Shown: positions 32,647-41,836 of the stretch, piece by piece
Layout of the letters: the number at the start of each line of letters is the position of its first letter
How positions within the stretch are numbered: position 1 is the stretch's first letter
Origin: Saprospiraceae bacterium
GTDB taxonomy: Bacteria > Bacteroidota > Bacteroidia > Chitinophagales > Saprospiraceae
NCBI GenBank assembly: GCA_020437105.1
Contig: JAGQWR010000038.1
Span: 1-60,486 of the forward strand
Length of the DNA: 60,486 bases
Reading direction: 5' to 3'
The notes under the pieces: generated by a model
Seen by the model: only the letters and a program-made list of their open reading frames with translations
Told to the model about the DNA's origin: nothing
The model's database searches: none
Program-made: the position numbers and the translations under genes

Positions 32647-33864
32647 TTAGTTATCGTGTTTTCGCCCCAATTGGTTTCCGGTATCTTTCAACTCCTCTTC
32701 CGGGATATCTTCTGATACTAAACCAAAATCCAGTTTGGGAGATCCCGCATCTACCCAGGCGGTAAACCAGGCACTGCCAACAGCATGGATAGAGGCCCGC
32801 ATGCGCGCTTCTATGGTACCCTGTAATCGGGCCTGATAGGCCGCCGCATATTCCGGGCATTGGGTCCGAATATTTACGCCCAGCCGGTCTTCATAACAAT
32901 ACTGCTGATCCTGCGGAAAAGTAAGGCTCAATTCTTTTTCAATGGATAAAACACTGTCAACCAGCTGATGACTGTCCAGCACAATTCCCCAGAAGTAAGA
33001 GGCCGGGTCGTCAATGTATTCGGCGCGCCCTACAAAAAAATCGTAATCCTCATCCGCATAAAGCTCTGGGATTCGGCTTTCCCAAAAGCCGTGGATACCG
33101 TCCTGGCCGGTCAACTGCCCGTTATAATTTTCGGTGGTATGGAGTGGCACATGCGCATCTGCCAGGTAATGCCCAAATTCCGCCGAAAGGCGTAAAATCT
33201 TCTCTGCATCCTTTTCCAGAAAGGCATCAGTGAGCCGCCGTTGCATTTTCAGCAAATGATACGGCAGGATGCCATATCCGGAGAATTGATCAACTGCATG
33301 TGCTGAAACACAATCAAATTCGGCCGAAAGGCCAAATAATTGCCGCAGACTATCGCAAGACAGTGGCCAGGCGTCTTCATAATAATTGGGTAAAATCTGG
33401 CGCTGTACAAAACGATTGTAATCTCCTACATCAACCGTTACACCGGCATCCTTCAGCGGCCCCTTGTTATACCACCAGCGCCCTGCATCCTGGAACATGT
33501 GATCAGCACCAGTCAAAACCAATGTATCGCCCGACTGACTGACCACCTGTAATTCAGTGTATTTAGCTAAAACATCCGTCCAATTGCGCGGCACCTCCGG
33601 AAAGGGATAACTCCCCCAGTGATCAATATCAATATAATGACGTACAGCTTCGTGCTTCGTGGCATAGCGTCTTTTATCGGGGTCAACAGCGTGCTCCGTG
33701 ATAAATTCAATATGCTTTTTGTAAAAGCGGATCATATCCGGTGGCAGGGTAAAGGTCGCCAGACGATTGATTCGGCGGTGGCCAAAAAAGCCCCAGGTCG
33801 GTGCCTCTACCGTTTGAGCACCAATGGAGAGCATGAAGACCACCAAAAGAATAAATCGAGGCAT
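32647..33864 (-). CDS. secreted S1/P1 nuclease or zinc-dependent phospholipase C-like protein
   Basis: A 405-residue exported protein. Residues 1-21 are a signal peptide; the mature N-terminus has TWGFFGHRRINRLATF, where the early Trp and His match the zinc ligands of the S1/P1-phospholipase C fold. Further ligands appear in HYIDIDHWG, EFGHYLADAHVPLH and HGFWESRIPEL. Bacteroidota members of this type are usually labelled zinc-dependent phospholipase C family; the substrate is not known. It lies 22 bp after the DUF4340 gene. Confidence 0.8.
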   Translation of the reverse strand: MPRFILLVVFMLSIGAQTVEAPTWGFFGHRRINRLATFTLPPDMIRFYKKHIEFITEHAVDPDKRRYATKHEAVRHYIDIDHWGSYPFPEVPRNWTDVLAKYTELQVVSQSGDTLVLTGADHMFQDAGRWWYNKGPLKDAGVTVDVGDYNRFVQRQILPNYYEDAWPLSCDSLRQLFGLSAEFDCVSAHAVDQFSGYGILPYHLLKMQRRLTDAFLEKDAEKILRLSAEFGHYLADAHVPLHTTENYNGQLTGQDGIHGFWESRIPELYADEDYDFFVGRAEYIDDPASYFWGIVLDSHQLVDSVLSIEKELSLTFPQDQQYCYEDRLGVNIRTQCPEYAAAYQARLQGTIEARMRASIHAVGSAWFTAWVDAGSPKLDFGLVSEDIPEEELKDTGNQLGRKHDN

Positions 33865-33886
33865 ATTTTAAAGCTTACACAAAATT

Positions 33887-34879
33887 CTAGCGAAAAAAGG
33901 ATTCGTAGGCCCAGAGAATGTCTCCAAAAACACGTTGTTGGATTAACAGAAAATCGCCATTATTATCCAGGCAATAATAACGTTCTGTCTCGGGGCTTTT
34001 GATCCGGCCACTGTTATCGATATTATCCATCGGCCAAATTTGAATCTGTTTCAGATCTCCACTTATCGTTTCAACCGAAATGGAAGCAAAAGGAATTTTC
34101 CCCTGCACATTTTGTAAACTCGGACTTCCGTTGATATAATTTTCTGCTGCCAGCGATTCAAACTGTGTCAGGAATCCTTCAACAGCACCCTGTGAAACCG
34201 TTCCTGAAATAGGGGCAGAAAGGTCGTAATAAGGAAGTACATCAAAGCCATTCTCTCCCCGTTCTACGATAAAAGACTTATTGCGTTGTTTGGGATACTC
34301 CATGGTTACTTTGGCAATCTCCTCCGGTTTATAGGCAAACACTGTTCTATCACGCCATTTATCGCCCTGTGGCACAAAGCGAATCCAATAGGTCCCGGAA
34401 AAATTGGGCATAGAAGTGATGAAAGGTGTTTCCGCTCCTTCCCGGATCAAAAAGGTACCGCGTTCATCCGGAGTGGACCCGCCAACATAATAGCCTTTTA
34501 TTTTTTCTCCCGATTTATCGAATGCCTCTACCTTAATACCATTAGTCGCCAGGTCGGTCACCATGGTTTCTACTGCCGCTGCCGGCGGAATAAAAAGGAT
34601 TTCCACATTCCGGAAAACATCCAGCATATTATCCACTACATTTTGGCTGGCGCGGTACTTCCCATCTAAATTCCAATGGGCACCGTCGCGCTCTAAGGTA
34701 GCTGTATTGCCTTTTCGGTCGGCTACAAAAATCTTGTAGATCTCATCTGTATTCTCAATCTTGAAATCACGCTCCCAAGTGAGTACGGTCGTTTTATCAT
34801 CGCCCTTTTTTAGCAAAAACCAGGCGGCTACGCTGCCAAAAATAGCAAAGACGATGAGTAGAATTTTTGTTTGATTCAT
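33887..34879 (-). CDS. DUF4340 domain-containing membrane-anchored protein
   Basis: A 330-residue protein with one N-terminal membrane segment (ILLIVFAIFGSVAAWFLL) and a large outside part with the DUF4340 pattern (LERDGAHWNLDGKYRASQNVVDNML, in two pieces, then KGYYVGGSTPDERGTFLI). DUF4340 proteins often accompany ABC systems with a GldG-like auxiliary subunit; here it follows gldG by 45 bp, so it is likely an accessory part of the Gld ABC complex. Its molecular role is unknown. Confidence 0.85.
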   Translation of the reverse strand: MNQTKILLIVFAIFGSVAAWFLLKKGDDKTTVLTWERDFKIENTDEIYKIFVADRKGNTATLERDGAHWNLDGKYRASQNVVDNMLDVFRNVEILFIPPAAAVETMVTDLATNGIKVEAFDKSGEKIKGYYVGGSTPDERGTFLIREGAETPFITSMPNFSGTYWIRFVPQGDKWRDRTVFAYKPEEIAKVTMEYPKQRNKSFIVERGENGFDVLPYYDLSAPISGTVSQGAVEGFLTQFESLAAENYINGSPSLQNVQGKIPFASISVETISGDLKQIQIWPMDNIDNSGRIKSPETERYYCLDNNGDFLLIQQRVFGDILWAYESFFR

Positions 34880-34924
34880 AGCTTTGTTGAATTCGTTGTT
34901 ATAATATTTTTCGGCCGCTGCATG

Positions 34925-36619
34925 CTACCTGGCAAATTTCCTTTTTCGCCAAAAATGATAGGTCAAACCGAATAGTATTAAAAATACCAGAGGTACACCC
35001 AAATTAAGCAATTGCCAACCCGTCTTATTTGCCTCCGCCCGGACAGTATCCAATAATCGCAGCTTAACTTCCTTTCCTCTGGCCGCAATGACGCCATTTT
35101 GATCCAGCAGGTACTCGATGCAATTGATCAGAAAATCCTTATTGGCATATTGCTTCCGGTCATAGATATTATATCCCAACGGACGATGGCCGCCAGATTC
35201 GCGGCTGATCGGATTTGCCGCAATATCACCATCTCCAACAACCACCATTTTAGTCGGCACGGATTCCGGCAGAAATTCCTGATTCATTTTTTCGAGTCCG
35301 TCCAGCATACTTTCGGATACCCGGTTTTCAAACAGCGAAGGAAAGGTTCCTTCCAATAAGACAGCAAGCGGAATCTCTCCCTTATCAAAGGTTTTAGGAT
35401 CCGGCTCATAGCGCAGGATTTCAAAACTGAGGCGCAATGGAGATAATTGCTCCCTGCTGTACTCCGAGGTGCTCAACAACACCGTTTGCTCTGTTTCCGT
35501 TTTGGTACGCACCAGTTCCACCCGACTAGGGAAAAAGAAGTTGACATTATCCAGGCCTTTTACAATCGGATTGTCTGATTTCGGAACAACTACCGGGTGA
35601 TAAAACCAGGGAAAGAGATCGATCTGCGGACTGCCTCCCTGTACGCCAATTACTTGCGGAATACTGGAGCATTGCAAATCCAATACCAGTCCGGGGTCTA
35701 TCCGGGCCCCATATTTAAAGAGGATATCATCCAGATTCAGGTTATAATCACCAGGCACATAAAAGTTGCCCGGCGGGATGCTGTCCAGACTCGCATTCAG
35801 CTTATCAATCAGCCAGATCACCTTTCCACCACGCATGACATATTGATCGATCATGAATTTATCGCGCTCACTGAAAGGCGCACGGGGTTTGGCTACGATC
35901 AGCAAATCCAGTTGTTCGGGAATTTGATAGGCACTATCCAAATTGAAGCGCCCCACATCATAATAGTGGCGCAGGGTGTTGACCAGGTCTTTCGTTTCCA
36001 GTTCACCCAATTCGCCATGCCCATTGGTAAAAGCGATCACCTGCTTTCGGGATAATTGCAGCTTTTGGATGGCGTTGGCAAATTTAAATTCGAGCAGACT
36101 GACAGAATTATTGAGGATGAGCTCTTGTGATTGTCCGCCCTGGTTTTCCAGCAGGTTTACCGCAACATTTCGGCCCTTGTAATAAAAGATGGCATAGGGA
36201 TAGATCAGTTTTTCTTCCATCCCTTCGGCGTCCTTCATCCGAAAAAGAGTAGGTGAAATGCCATCTTTGGCCAATTCCTCCCGCCGGGTATTGATTTCTT
36301 CAAGCGTCCCTTTAGAAGGGTCTTCAAATTCATATTCCAGATATCCGGTTTCGCCCCGAAAATCATTCAACATTTCGATCACAGACTTCTGGAGCCTTTT
36401 AAACCCTGCCGGGAATTCGCCTTCCAGCAAAACGCGTACAAAAACCACATCATCCAGGTTTTGCAGGAGCTCCTCTGTTGGTTTGGTCAGGGTGAAGCGC
36501 TTGTCTTCCGTCAGATCCAGGTATCCATGGATGTATCCGCCCAGAAAATTCAGGCAGAGCACGATACCAAAAACGAGCACGAGATTTAGAAGCGATTGAG
36601 TTTTTTTTGATGCAGCCAT
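34925..36619 (-). CDS. gldG: gliding motility-associated ABC transporter auxiliary subunit GldG
   Basis: A 564-residue protein with an N-terminal membrane segment (LLNLVLVFGIVLCLNFLGGYI), a long periplasmic ABC-auxiliary (GldG) region (DLTEDKRFTLTKPTEELL, GHGELGELETKDLVNTL, LLIVAKPRAPFSERDKFMIDQY) and a C-terminal membrane segment followed by a basic end (GVPLVFLILFGLTYHFW, then RKRKF). In Flavobacterium GldA, GldF and GldG form an ABC complex needed for gliding in some strains. It begins 10 bp after gldF. Confidence 0.94.
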   Translation of the reverse strand: MAASKKTQSLLNLVLVFGIVLCLNFLGGYIHGYLDLTEDKRFTLTKPTEELLQNLDDVVFVRVLLEGEFPAGFKRLQKSVIEMLNDFRGETGYLEYEFEDPSKGTLEEINTRREELAKDGISPTLFRMKDAEGMEEKLIYPYAIFYYKGRNVAVNLLENQGGQSQELILNNSVSLLEFKFANAIQKLQLSRKQVIAFTNGHGELGELETKDLVNTLRHYYDVGRFNLDSAYQIPEQLDLLIVAKPRAPFSERDKFMIDQYVMRGGKVIWLIDKLNASLDSIPPGNFYVPGDYNLNLDDILFKYGARIDPGLVLDLQCSSIPQVIGVQGGSPQIDLFPWFYHPVVVPKSDNPIVKGLDNVNFFFPSRVELVRTKTETEQTVLLSTSEYSREQLSPLRLSFEILRYEPDPKTFDKGEIPLAVLLEGTFPSLFENRVSESMLDGLEKMNQEFLPESVPTKMVVVGDGDIAANPISRESGGHRPLGYNIYDRKQYANKDFLINCIEYLLDQNGVIAARGKEVKLRLLDTVRAEANKTGWQLLNLGVPLVFLILFGLTYHFWRKRKFAR

Positions 36620-36629
36620 TCCTACATTT

Positions 36630-37361
36630 TTACCATTTACGCCTACCCAGCGACGTCAGTGTCAGAAAAATAAAAATACCGGTTACGCTGAAAAAATAGA
36701 TCATATCCCGGCTATCGACCACTCCCCGACTGATGGATACATAATGATTATCAATACCAATCATCTGAACCACATCGTCCCCTTTTCCTACAAAGACCGG
36801 TAATTTGCTAAAGAAGAAAAAACCATAATAAAGCAGGAAACACAGGAAGGTGGCCAGCACAAATCCGACGATCTGGTTATTGGCCAGTGAGGAGGCAAAC
36901 AGACCGATCGACACGAACACTGCACCGAGCATTAATAAACCCAGATAAGAGCCCATGATAGCACCGGAATCCAGATTGCCTTTTGGAGCCCCTAATTGAT
37001 ACACCGTGATATAATACAAGACTGTGGGAATAAGGGCAAAAAGCACCAAACTTACACAAGCCATGAATTTGCCAAATACGATATGAAAATCGGACAACGG
37101 CTTGGTAACCAATAGTTCGATGGTTCCGTTTTGATTTTCCTCGGCAAAGGATCGCATTGTGATTGCCGGGATCAGAAACAGAAAGACCAGTGGAGCCAGT
37201 TCAAAAAGCTGCCCCAAAGTGGCGTAATTGTAATTCAACAAACTGGTATCGGGAAAAACAAACATCATCAAACCGGTGAAAACCAGGAAGACGCCGATTA
37301 CGATATACCCGATCAGAGAACTGAAGAAGGTGTTTAACTCTTTGAGATAGATACTCCACAT
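36630..37361 (-). CDS. gldF: gliding motility-associated ABC transporter permease subunit GldF
   Basis: A 243-residue membrane protein with six predicted helices and the ABC-2 permease layout; it opens with IYLKELNTFFSSLIGYIV and has SFAEENQNGTIELLVTKPLSD, a stretch typical of GldF. It forms the membrane channel that GldA energises. It follows the unknown secreted protein gene by 48 bp and precedes gldG by 10 bp. Confidence 0.94.
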   Translation of the reverse strand: MWSIYLKELNTFFSSLIGYIVIGVFLVFTGLMMFVFPDTSLLNYNYATLGQLFELAPLVFLFLIPAITMRSFAEENQNGTIELLVTKPLSDFHIVFGKFMACVSLVLFALIPTVLYYITVYQLGAPKGNLDSGAIMGSYLGLLMLGAVFVSIGLFASSLANNQIVGFVLATFLCFLLYYGFFFFSKLPVFVGKGDDVVQMIGIDNHYVSISRGVVDSRDMIYFFSVTGIFIFLTLTSLGRRKW

Positions 37362-37409
37362 ATTTGATACGGTGTGGTGGCCAGGTTGAATTCAATTAGA
37401 CCGTTGGCC

Positions 37410-38105
37410 TCAACTTTTATATGTATATACCGGGTTTCGGTCCACATAAATCAGCAGGCACCGAAACAATTTTTCATGCGCTTCGTCTGGTCCGAGTTCG
37501 AGTACGGATTCTTTCAGACCCGGGTCATCCGGGATCCAGTTTATGAAGTTGTGGAGCGTAAAATCCTGAATCTCCCCGGTTTGGTAATGTAGCATTTTTT
37601 CCTGAGTGACCTGGGCTTCCCGCTGAACAATCCCCGTTCGAAAAGGCCTTCCTGTACGAGGATTATACGCCGACATTTCAATATTCCGTATCTCTGTCGT
37701 TTCATAGGAAAAATAACAAATCTTTCCTCTGAGCCGAAGCGCTGCAAAAGTAGCGAATTCTTTTTGCACCGCTGTTTTCGGCAATCCAATAGATGGAATG
37801 CCATCCAGGCAAACACCCCAAAAATTTTGGGGTTCCAACAGCACTCGATTGCCGGTCGAATCCAGCCTTACAATGTCAGCGATTTGTGTCAGGTGTGTTT
37901 TCGGATTGGTAAAAACTGTTGCTTCTACCTCATCCCACAAAATATCAGGCTGGTTTGATTGGAAGGATTCAAAGCTCAGGTAAATCCCATCCTGAAAATC
38001 AAAATTCTTGGTGATCAACACGGAGTCAGTTTGTCCGGCAAGCGAAAAAACAGTAGCCAGAAAAAACAGGCTAAGGAGCATCCGTTTGAAAAAAAACTCA
38101 GGCAT
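37410..38105 (-). CDS. secreted protein of unknown function inside the gldA-gldF-gldG run
   Basis: A 231-residue protein with a signal peptide (LLSLFFLATVFSLAGQ). Start may be ATG 38105 (overlapping gldA by 8 bp) or ATG 38081, which gives a more usual signal peptide. The mature part, of about 205 residues, has segments such as DGIYLSFESFQSNQPDI, GIPSIGLPKTAVQKEFATF and MSAYNPRTGRPFRTG and no family I recognise; the early part resembles small periplasmic beta-rich proteins. The 8-bp overlap with gldA suggests translational coupling and a role with the ABC complex or the envelope, but this is inferred from position only. Confidence 0.8.
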   Translation of the reverse strand: MPEFFFKRMLLSLFFLATVFSLAGQTDSVLITKNFDFQDGIYLSFESFQSNQPDILWDEVEATVFTNPKTHLTQIADIVRLDSTGNRVLLEPQNFWGVCLDGIPSIGLPKTAVQKEFATFAALRLRGKICYFSYETTEIRNIEMSAYNPRTGRPFRTGIVQREAQVTQEKMLHYQTGEIQDFTLHNFINWIPDDPGLKESVLELGPDEAHEKLFRCLLIYVDRNPVYTYKS

Positions 38106-39012
38106 GAATCGGGCTTTGAGTCAGGTGTTGGAATACGTTTTCTACACTCAACTGTTCTTTGTGCAATTCAAGCAGCGGTTTTTTGTTGCTTACCGCGAAT
38201 TGAAAGATCGCTTCCCGAATATCTGTCTTACTGGAAGCTGTCAATTCCCAGCGATTCTTTCCGAGTGATTTCACTCCGTCAACGCCCTTAATCGCCTCCA
38301 ACTCCTGTTTATTCACCGGAAGGGAAAACTCTACGGTCACCAAACTACGGCCACTCATGCGTTCCTGCAAGCGCTCGATCGGATCATCAGCCACTAATTT
38401 ACCCTGATTGATAATTAGTACACGGTCACAGAGTGCTTGTACTTCCTGCATGATGTGGGTAGAGAAAATGACCGTTTTTTCTTCACCTATTTTTTTAATC
38501 AACTGCCGGATCTCGACCAATTGGTTGGGATCCAGTCCGGAAGTGGGTTCATCCAGAATAAGGACTTCCGGATCATGGAGCAGGGCCTGAGCCAGGCCAA
38601 CACGCTGTCTGTATCCTTTGGAAAGTGTTTCGATCAGTTTATGACTTTCGCGCTGGAGGCCTGTCAACTCGATCATTTCATCAACGCGGGCTTTTGAATC
38701 TCCATGCAGGCGGGCGATAAATTGCAGGTATTCCCGCACATACATTTCTTTATACAGGGGGTTATGCTCCGGGAGATAACCTAAACTGCGGCGTACTTCC
38801 ATAGGGTTCTTTTCGACATCAAAACCACATACTGAAACACTTCCCATCGTAGGCGGAATAAAGCAGGTGATCACCTTCATGGTCGTTGTTTTCCCTGCTC
38901 CGTTCGGACCAAGGAAGCCCAGGATTTCCCCTTTTTTCGCTTCAAAGGATATCTGGTCCACTGCATGTTGGGTGCCGTAAATTTTAGTCAGTCCTTCAAC
39001 TACTACAGACAT
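38098..39012 (-). CDS. gldA: gliding motility-associated ABC transporter ATP-binding subunit GldA
   Basis: A 304-residue ATPase with Walker A GPNGAGKTTTMKV (about 33-45), the Q-loop region SLGYLPEHNPLY, the ABC signature LSKGYRQRVGLAQ, Walker B VLILDEPTSGLD and the switch His in STHIMQEV. The C-terminal 80 residues form the extra domain usual in DrrA/GldA-type ATPases. It drives the GldF permease. All catalytic motifs are intact. Confidence 0.93.
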   Translation of the reverse strand: MSVVVEGLTKIYGTQHAVDQISFEAKKGEILGFLGPNGAGKTTTMKVITCFIPPTMGSVSVCGFDVEKNPMEVRRSLGYLPEHNPLYKEMYVREYLQFIARLHGDSKARVDEMIELTGLQRESHKLIETLSKGYRQRVGLAQALLHDPEVLILDEPTSGLDPNQLVEIRQLIKKIGEEKTVIFSTHIMQEVQALCDRVLIINQGKLVADDPIERLQERMSGRSLVTVEFSLPVNKQELEAIKGVDGVKSLGKNRWELTASSKTDIREAIFQFAVSNKKPLLELHKEQLSVENVFQHLTQSPIHA

Positions 39013-39040
39013 GTATTACATTTTATTTTAAACACAAGGG

Positions 39041-40138
39041 TTATTTGGATTGACGCAAAACCTGTAAGACTGATTTTTTAATATCCGGATATGCAACGTC
39101 TGCATCAAACAGGTATTGCCAAAGATCCACATGGCCTTTCATATTCAGCACGCCCAAGACATAAAAGTAACCCTTATCTAAAACATCCGGACGATGTTCC
39201 AGTTGAATTTGCTGAATAACTTCTCCATTTTCATAGGCAACAAAAAACACATACTTGTTAAACAATGGAGGCGACTCCCCTATTGCCTCATAAGCGTAAA
39301 TACGTTTATCACGCCAGACAAACTGATCAAAGCAAAAACCTTCCGACAAAAATTCAGGGCTTAATTCGCCTCTTTCCTTCGCTCCATAAATGCGCTGCTT
39401 TAAAGAATCTCCCCGTTCAAAATCTTCCCGCGCATAATACACCTGGATAAGCTTTGGAATATACCGAATATCACGCGGGCGAATTTCTGTAAGTTTGAGA
39501 AAAGCCATCTCGGCCATGTCAAAATTTCCATTCAGATATTCAGACACTCCTATATTATACATACTTTCCTCAAAAACATCCGAAGTCGGACTCATTGAAT
39601 TTACCGCGTCATAATACACCGATAATGCTTTTTCCTTTTCGCCTAATGCTTCATAGGTTTCGGCCATAAAAAGGTGCAGGCTTTCCAGGCAATTATCCAG
39701 TTGCCTGGCTTCCTGATAATAATAGAGGGCACTATCCAGCTTTTCAGTTGTATAGTAAGCTGATCCCAGTCCGATCACATAATCGCAATTCCCGGGCTCC
39801 AACTGATAGGCTTTGTATAAAAAAGGAAGTGCCTCCGGTCCTTTGTCCAAAAACAGGAGGCTTTGACCTTTAAAGAATAAGGCACCGGCATGGGCAGGTT
39901 CTTTTGCCAGCACCTGATCAAAATACTCCAGAGCCACCAGGTCTTCGTTGGCTGCAGAAAAACAGAGTCCGGCAATATAGCTGGCTTCGAGATCAAGGGA
40001 TTCTGCGCCGAGCACTAATTCAATAGCACCGGAGTAGTTCTCCATCTCATACATTTCGATCAAAACCTCGGATAATGGTTGTGCTTGGATCAGGAAGGGG
40101 CAGCATCCGGCAATCAACCAGGTCAGCAGCGTTTTCAT
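39041..40138 (-). CDS. secreted or periplasmic TPR protein
   Basis: A 365-residue protein with a signal peptide (1-19, ending FLIQAQ) and tetratricopeptide repeats over about residues 25-250 (for example ALEYFDQVLAKEPAHAGALF and ALPFLYKAYQLEPGNCDYV). The last 110 residues are non-repetitive (CFDQFVWRDKRIYAYEAIG) and not recognised. TPR proteins hold complexes together. It is the first gene of the minus-strand run, 28 bp before gldA, and a promoter box sits 5 bp before its ATG. Confidence 0.85.
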   Translation of the reverse strand: MKTLLTWLIAGCCPFLIQAQPLSEVLIEMYEMENYSGAIELVLGAESLDLEASYIAGLCFSAANEDLVALEYFDQVLAKEPAHAGALFFKGQSLLFLDKGPEALPFLYKAYQLEPGNCDYVIGLGSAYYTTEKLDSALYYYQEARQLDNCLESLHLFMAETYEALGEKEKALSVYYDAVNSMSPTSDVFEESMYNIGVSEYLNGNFDMAEMAFLKLTEIRPRDIRYIPKLIQVYYAREDFERGDSLKQRIYGAKERGELSPEFLSEGFCFDQFVWRDKRIYAYEAIGESPPLFNKYVFFVAYENGEVIQQIQLEHRPDVLDKGYFYVLGVLNMKGHVDLWQYLFDADVAYPDIKKSVLQVLRQSK

Positions 40139-40143
40139 GTAGG

Positions 40144-40151
40144 CAAAGCTA
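40144..40151 (-). promoter_or_regulatory. promoter box TAGCTTTG heading the gld run
   Basis: The plus strand reads CAAAGCTA, i.e. TAGCTTTG on the gene strand, an exact TAnnTTTG match. CCTAC then separates it from the ATG at 40138. An octamer repeat begins about 10 bp upstream of the box, so any -33 element would lie within repeat DNA. Confidence 0.5.
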
Positions 40152-40160
40152 AGGAATTAT

Positions 40161-40248
40161 GTGATTCGGTGGTCCGGTGGTCCTGTGATTCGGTGGTCCG
40201 GTGGTCCTGTGGTTCGGTGGTTCAGTGGTTCAGTGGTTCGGTGGTTAG
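40161..40248. repeat. octamer tandem repeat (GTGGTCCT type), 11 units
   Basis: Eleven 8-bp units such as GTGATTCG, GTGGTCCG, GTGGTCCT and GTGGTTCA follow each other without gaps; the first six make two identical 24-bp blocks. The run ends in GTGGTTAG. The same octamers, also ending in a GTGGGTTAG, occur at 12457-12490. Confidence 0.9.
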
Positions 40249-40795
40249 TTAAAATTCAAACGGGTTAAACCTTCGCGAAGCGAACAACAAGTCTAGGGCC
40301 TTTGGCCCGGTCTAGTGGCCTGTCGGCTTCACAGTCTATGCGGTCTTTCAGACTAGCAAGTCTATTTATTTTCTTGGCCGGAAATTCAATCGAGGCGATT
40401 GAGATACTAAAATTCGTCTGTGACGAATCAACCGGATTTAACGATTCAAACGGGTTAAACCTTCGCGAAGCGAACACTCATTCAAAATTCAAAATTCGAA
40501 CGATAGTGGGTTAGTGATCTCATTCAAAATTCAAAATTAAGAATTAAGAATTCCCTTCTGGCCTCCTTTCTGAAAATTTGTTGTCTTTAAACCTGTGAAG
40601 TTGAATCATAATGGAGCGGCAGTGAATAAATCTATGTTAAACAAATCAAAAACTTGCCTCTAATGCGACAAAGTGTAATACCATACTCGTAATTAGGTTG
40701 ACATTAGCCAAATAATTGGTCGTTTTCTGCCCATACATTCAAAAAAAATCGAACTTAGTAGGCCCCTTTGGGGTTTTCAATTCAAAGAAATCATT
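40249..40795. repeat. repeat-rich intergenic region with bipartite palindromic element copy 2
   Basis: No gene is visible. The full element is at 40412-40474: ATTCGTC-TGT-GACGAAT (40412-40428), the AACGATTCAAACGGG spacer, then TTCGC-GAA-GCGAA (40462-40474). A half copy with the second palindrome is at 40272-40284, and the GGGCC-TTT-GGCCC palindrome lies within 40295-40315. From about 40560 to 40795 the sequence is AT-rich and unremarkable and should hold the promoter of the DUF547 gene; I see no TAnnTTTG match there. Confidence 0.8.
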
Positions 40796-41836
40796 ATGAA
40801 AAATCTTTTTTTTGCGTTTCCGAAAATTACACTTTCCGGTTGGATTTTGATGACCTGTATGTTTTTGGCAGCTTGCGCCCAGGCTGAACGGCCAGGTACA
40901 CCGGAAGAAGTCAGCGCTGAAGTAGAAACCACCGAACCAGAAATAGTTCCAACAGAAACGGAAACAAATCCGGAAAATCTAACAAAAACAACGGAGACAA
41001 ACCCGGCAGTTTCGGAAACACCGGCAACAGATCCGGTCAAGAAAAAAGAGAAATCCACGATAAAGGAGGAAGCGAATACAACTCCTGATACTCCGATAGC
41101 CGAAGTACCTGCTGAAGTTGAAACGCCCACTATTGACCCTGTGGTTGAGGAAGACAAACCAACTGAAATTCCGGAACCGGCACCACAAACAGCACCTTCG
41201 CATGTTATCTGGGACGGCTTGCTGCGCAAATATGTAAATGCCACCGGCCAGGTAAATTATTCAGCGCTTAAAGCGAATAAAGATGTTTTGCAATCCTACC
41301 TCGATTTACTGGCCGACAACCCGCCACGTTCTGATTGGTCCCGAAATGAAAAAATGGCCTATTGGATCAATGCGTACAATGCCTTTACCGTAAAGATGAT
41401 CATTGATAATTATCCGGTCGGGAGTATTACAGACTTGCATTCTGGCAAACCCTGGGATGTAAAATGGATAAAAATTGGCGACAAGACTTATTCGCTAAAC
41501 CAAATTGAAAATGAAATACTGCGCCCCATTTACAAGGATGCACGTATCCATTTTGCAGTAAACTGTGCCGCAAAATCTTGTCCGCCACTGCTCAACCAAG
41601 CCTTTACTGCTTCTAACCTCAATGCCCAACTGGAAGCCCAGGCCAAGGCATTTATCAATAATTCCAATTACAACACTATTAGCACCAATAATGTAAAGGT
41701 TTCCAAGATCTTTGACTGGTATGAAGTTGATTTCGGTAATGTGGTCAATTATTTGAACGAATATTCAAACACCAAGGTCACCAGCGGAGCCACCATCAAT
41801 TATCGGGATTACAACTGGATGTTAAACGGTTTATAG
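40796..41836 (+). CDS. DUF547 lipoprotein with Pro/Thr/Glu-rich linker
   Basis: A 346-residue protein with a lipoprotein signal ending in LAAC (lipidated Cys27). Residues about 28-135 are rich in Glu, Pro and Thr with few hydrophobics, a flexible spacer. DUF547 follows (about 140-346), with MAYWINAYNAFTVKMI, YPVGSITDL and HFAVNCAAKSCPPL, the most conserved parts of this family. The Cys in NCAAKSCPP may be catalytic; the family resembles papain-like folds but its activity is not settled. The spacer probably lets the domain reach away from the membrane. Confidence 0.88.
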   Translation: MKNLFFAFPKITLSGWILMTCMFLAACAQAERPGTPEEVSAEVETTEPEIVPTETETNPENLTKTTETNPAVSETPATDPVKKKEKSTIKEEANTTPDTPIAEVPAEVETPTIDPVVEEDKPTEIPEPAPQTAPSHVIWDGLLRKYVNATGQVNYSALKANKDVLQSYLDLLADNPPRSDWSRNEKMAYWINAYNAFTVKMIIDNYPVGSITDLHSGKPWDVKWIKIGDKTYSLNQIENEILRPIYKDARIHFAVNCAAKSCPPLLNQAFTASNLNAQLEAQAKAFINNSNYNTISTNNVKVSKIFDWYEVDFGNVVNYLNEYSNTKVTSGATINYRDYNWMLNGL

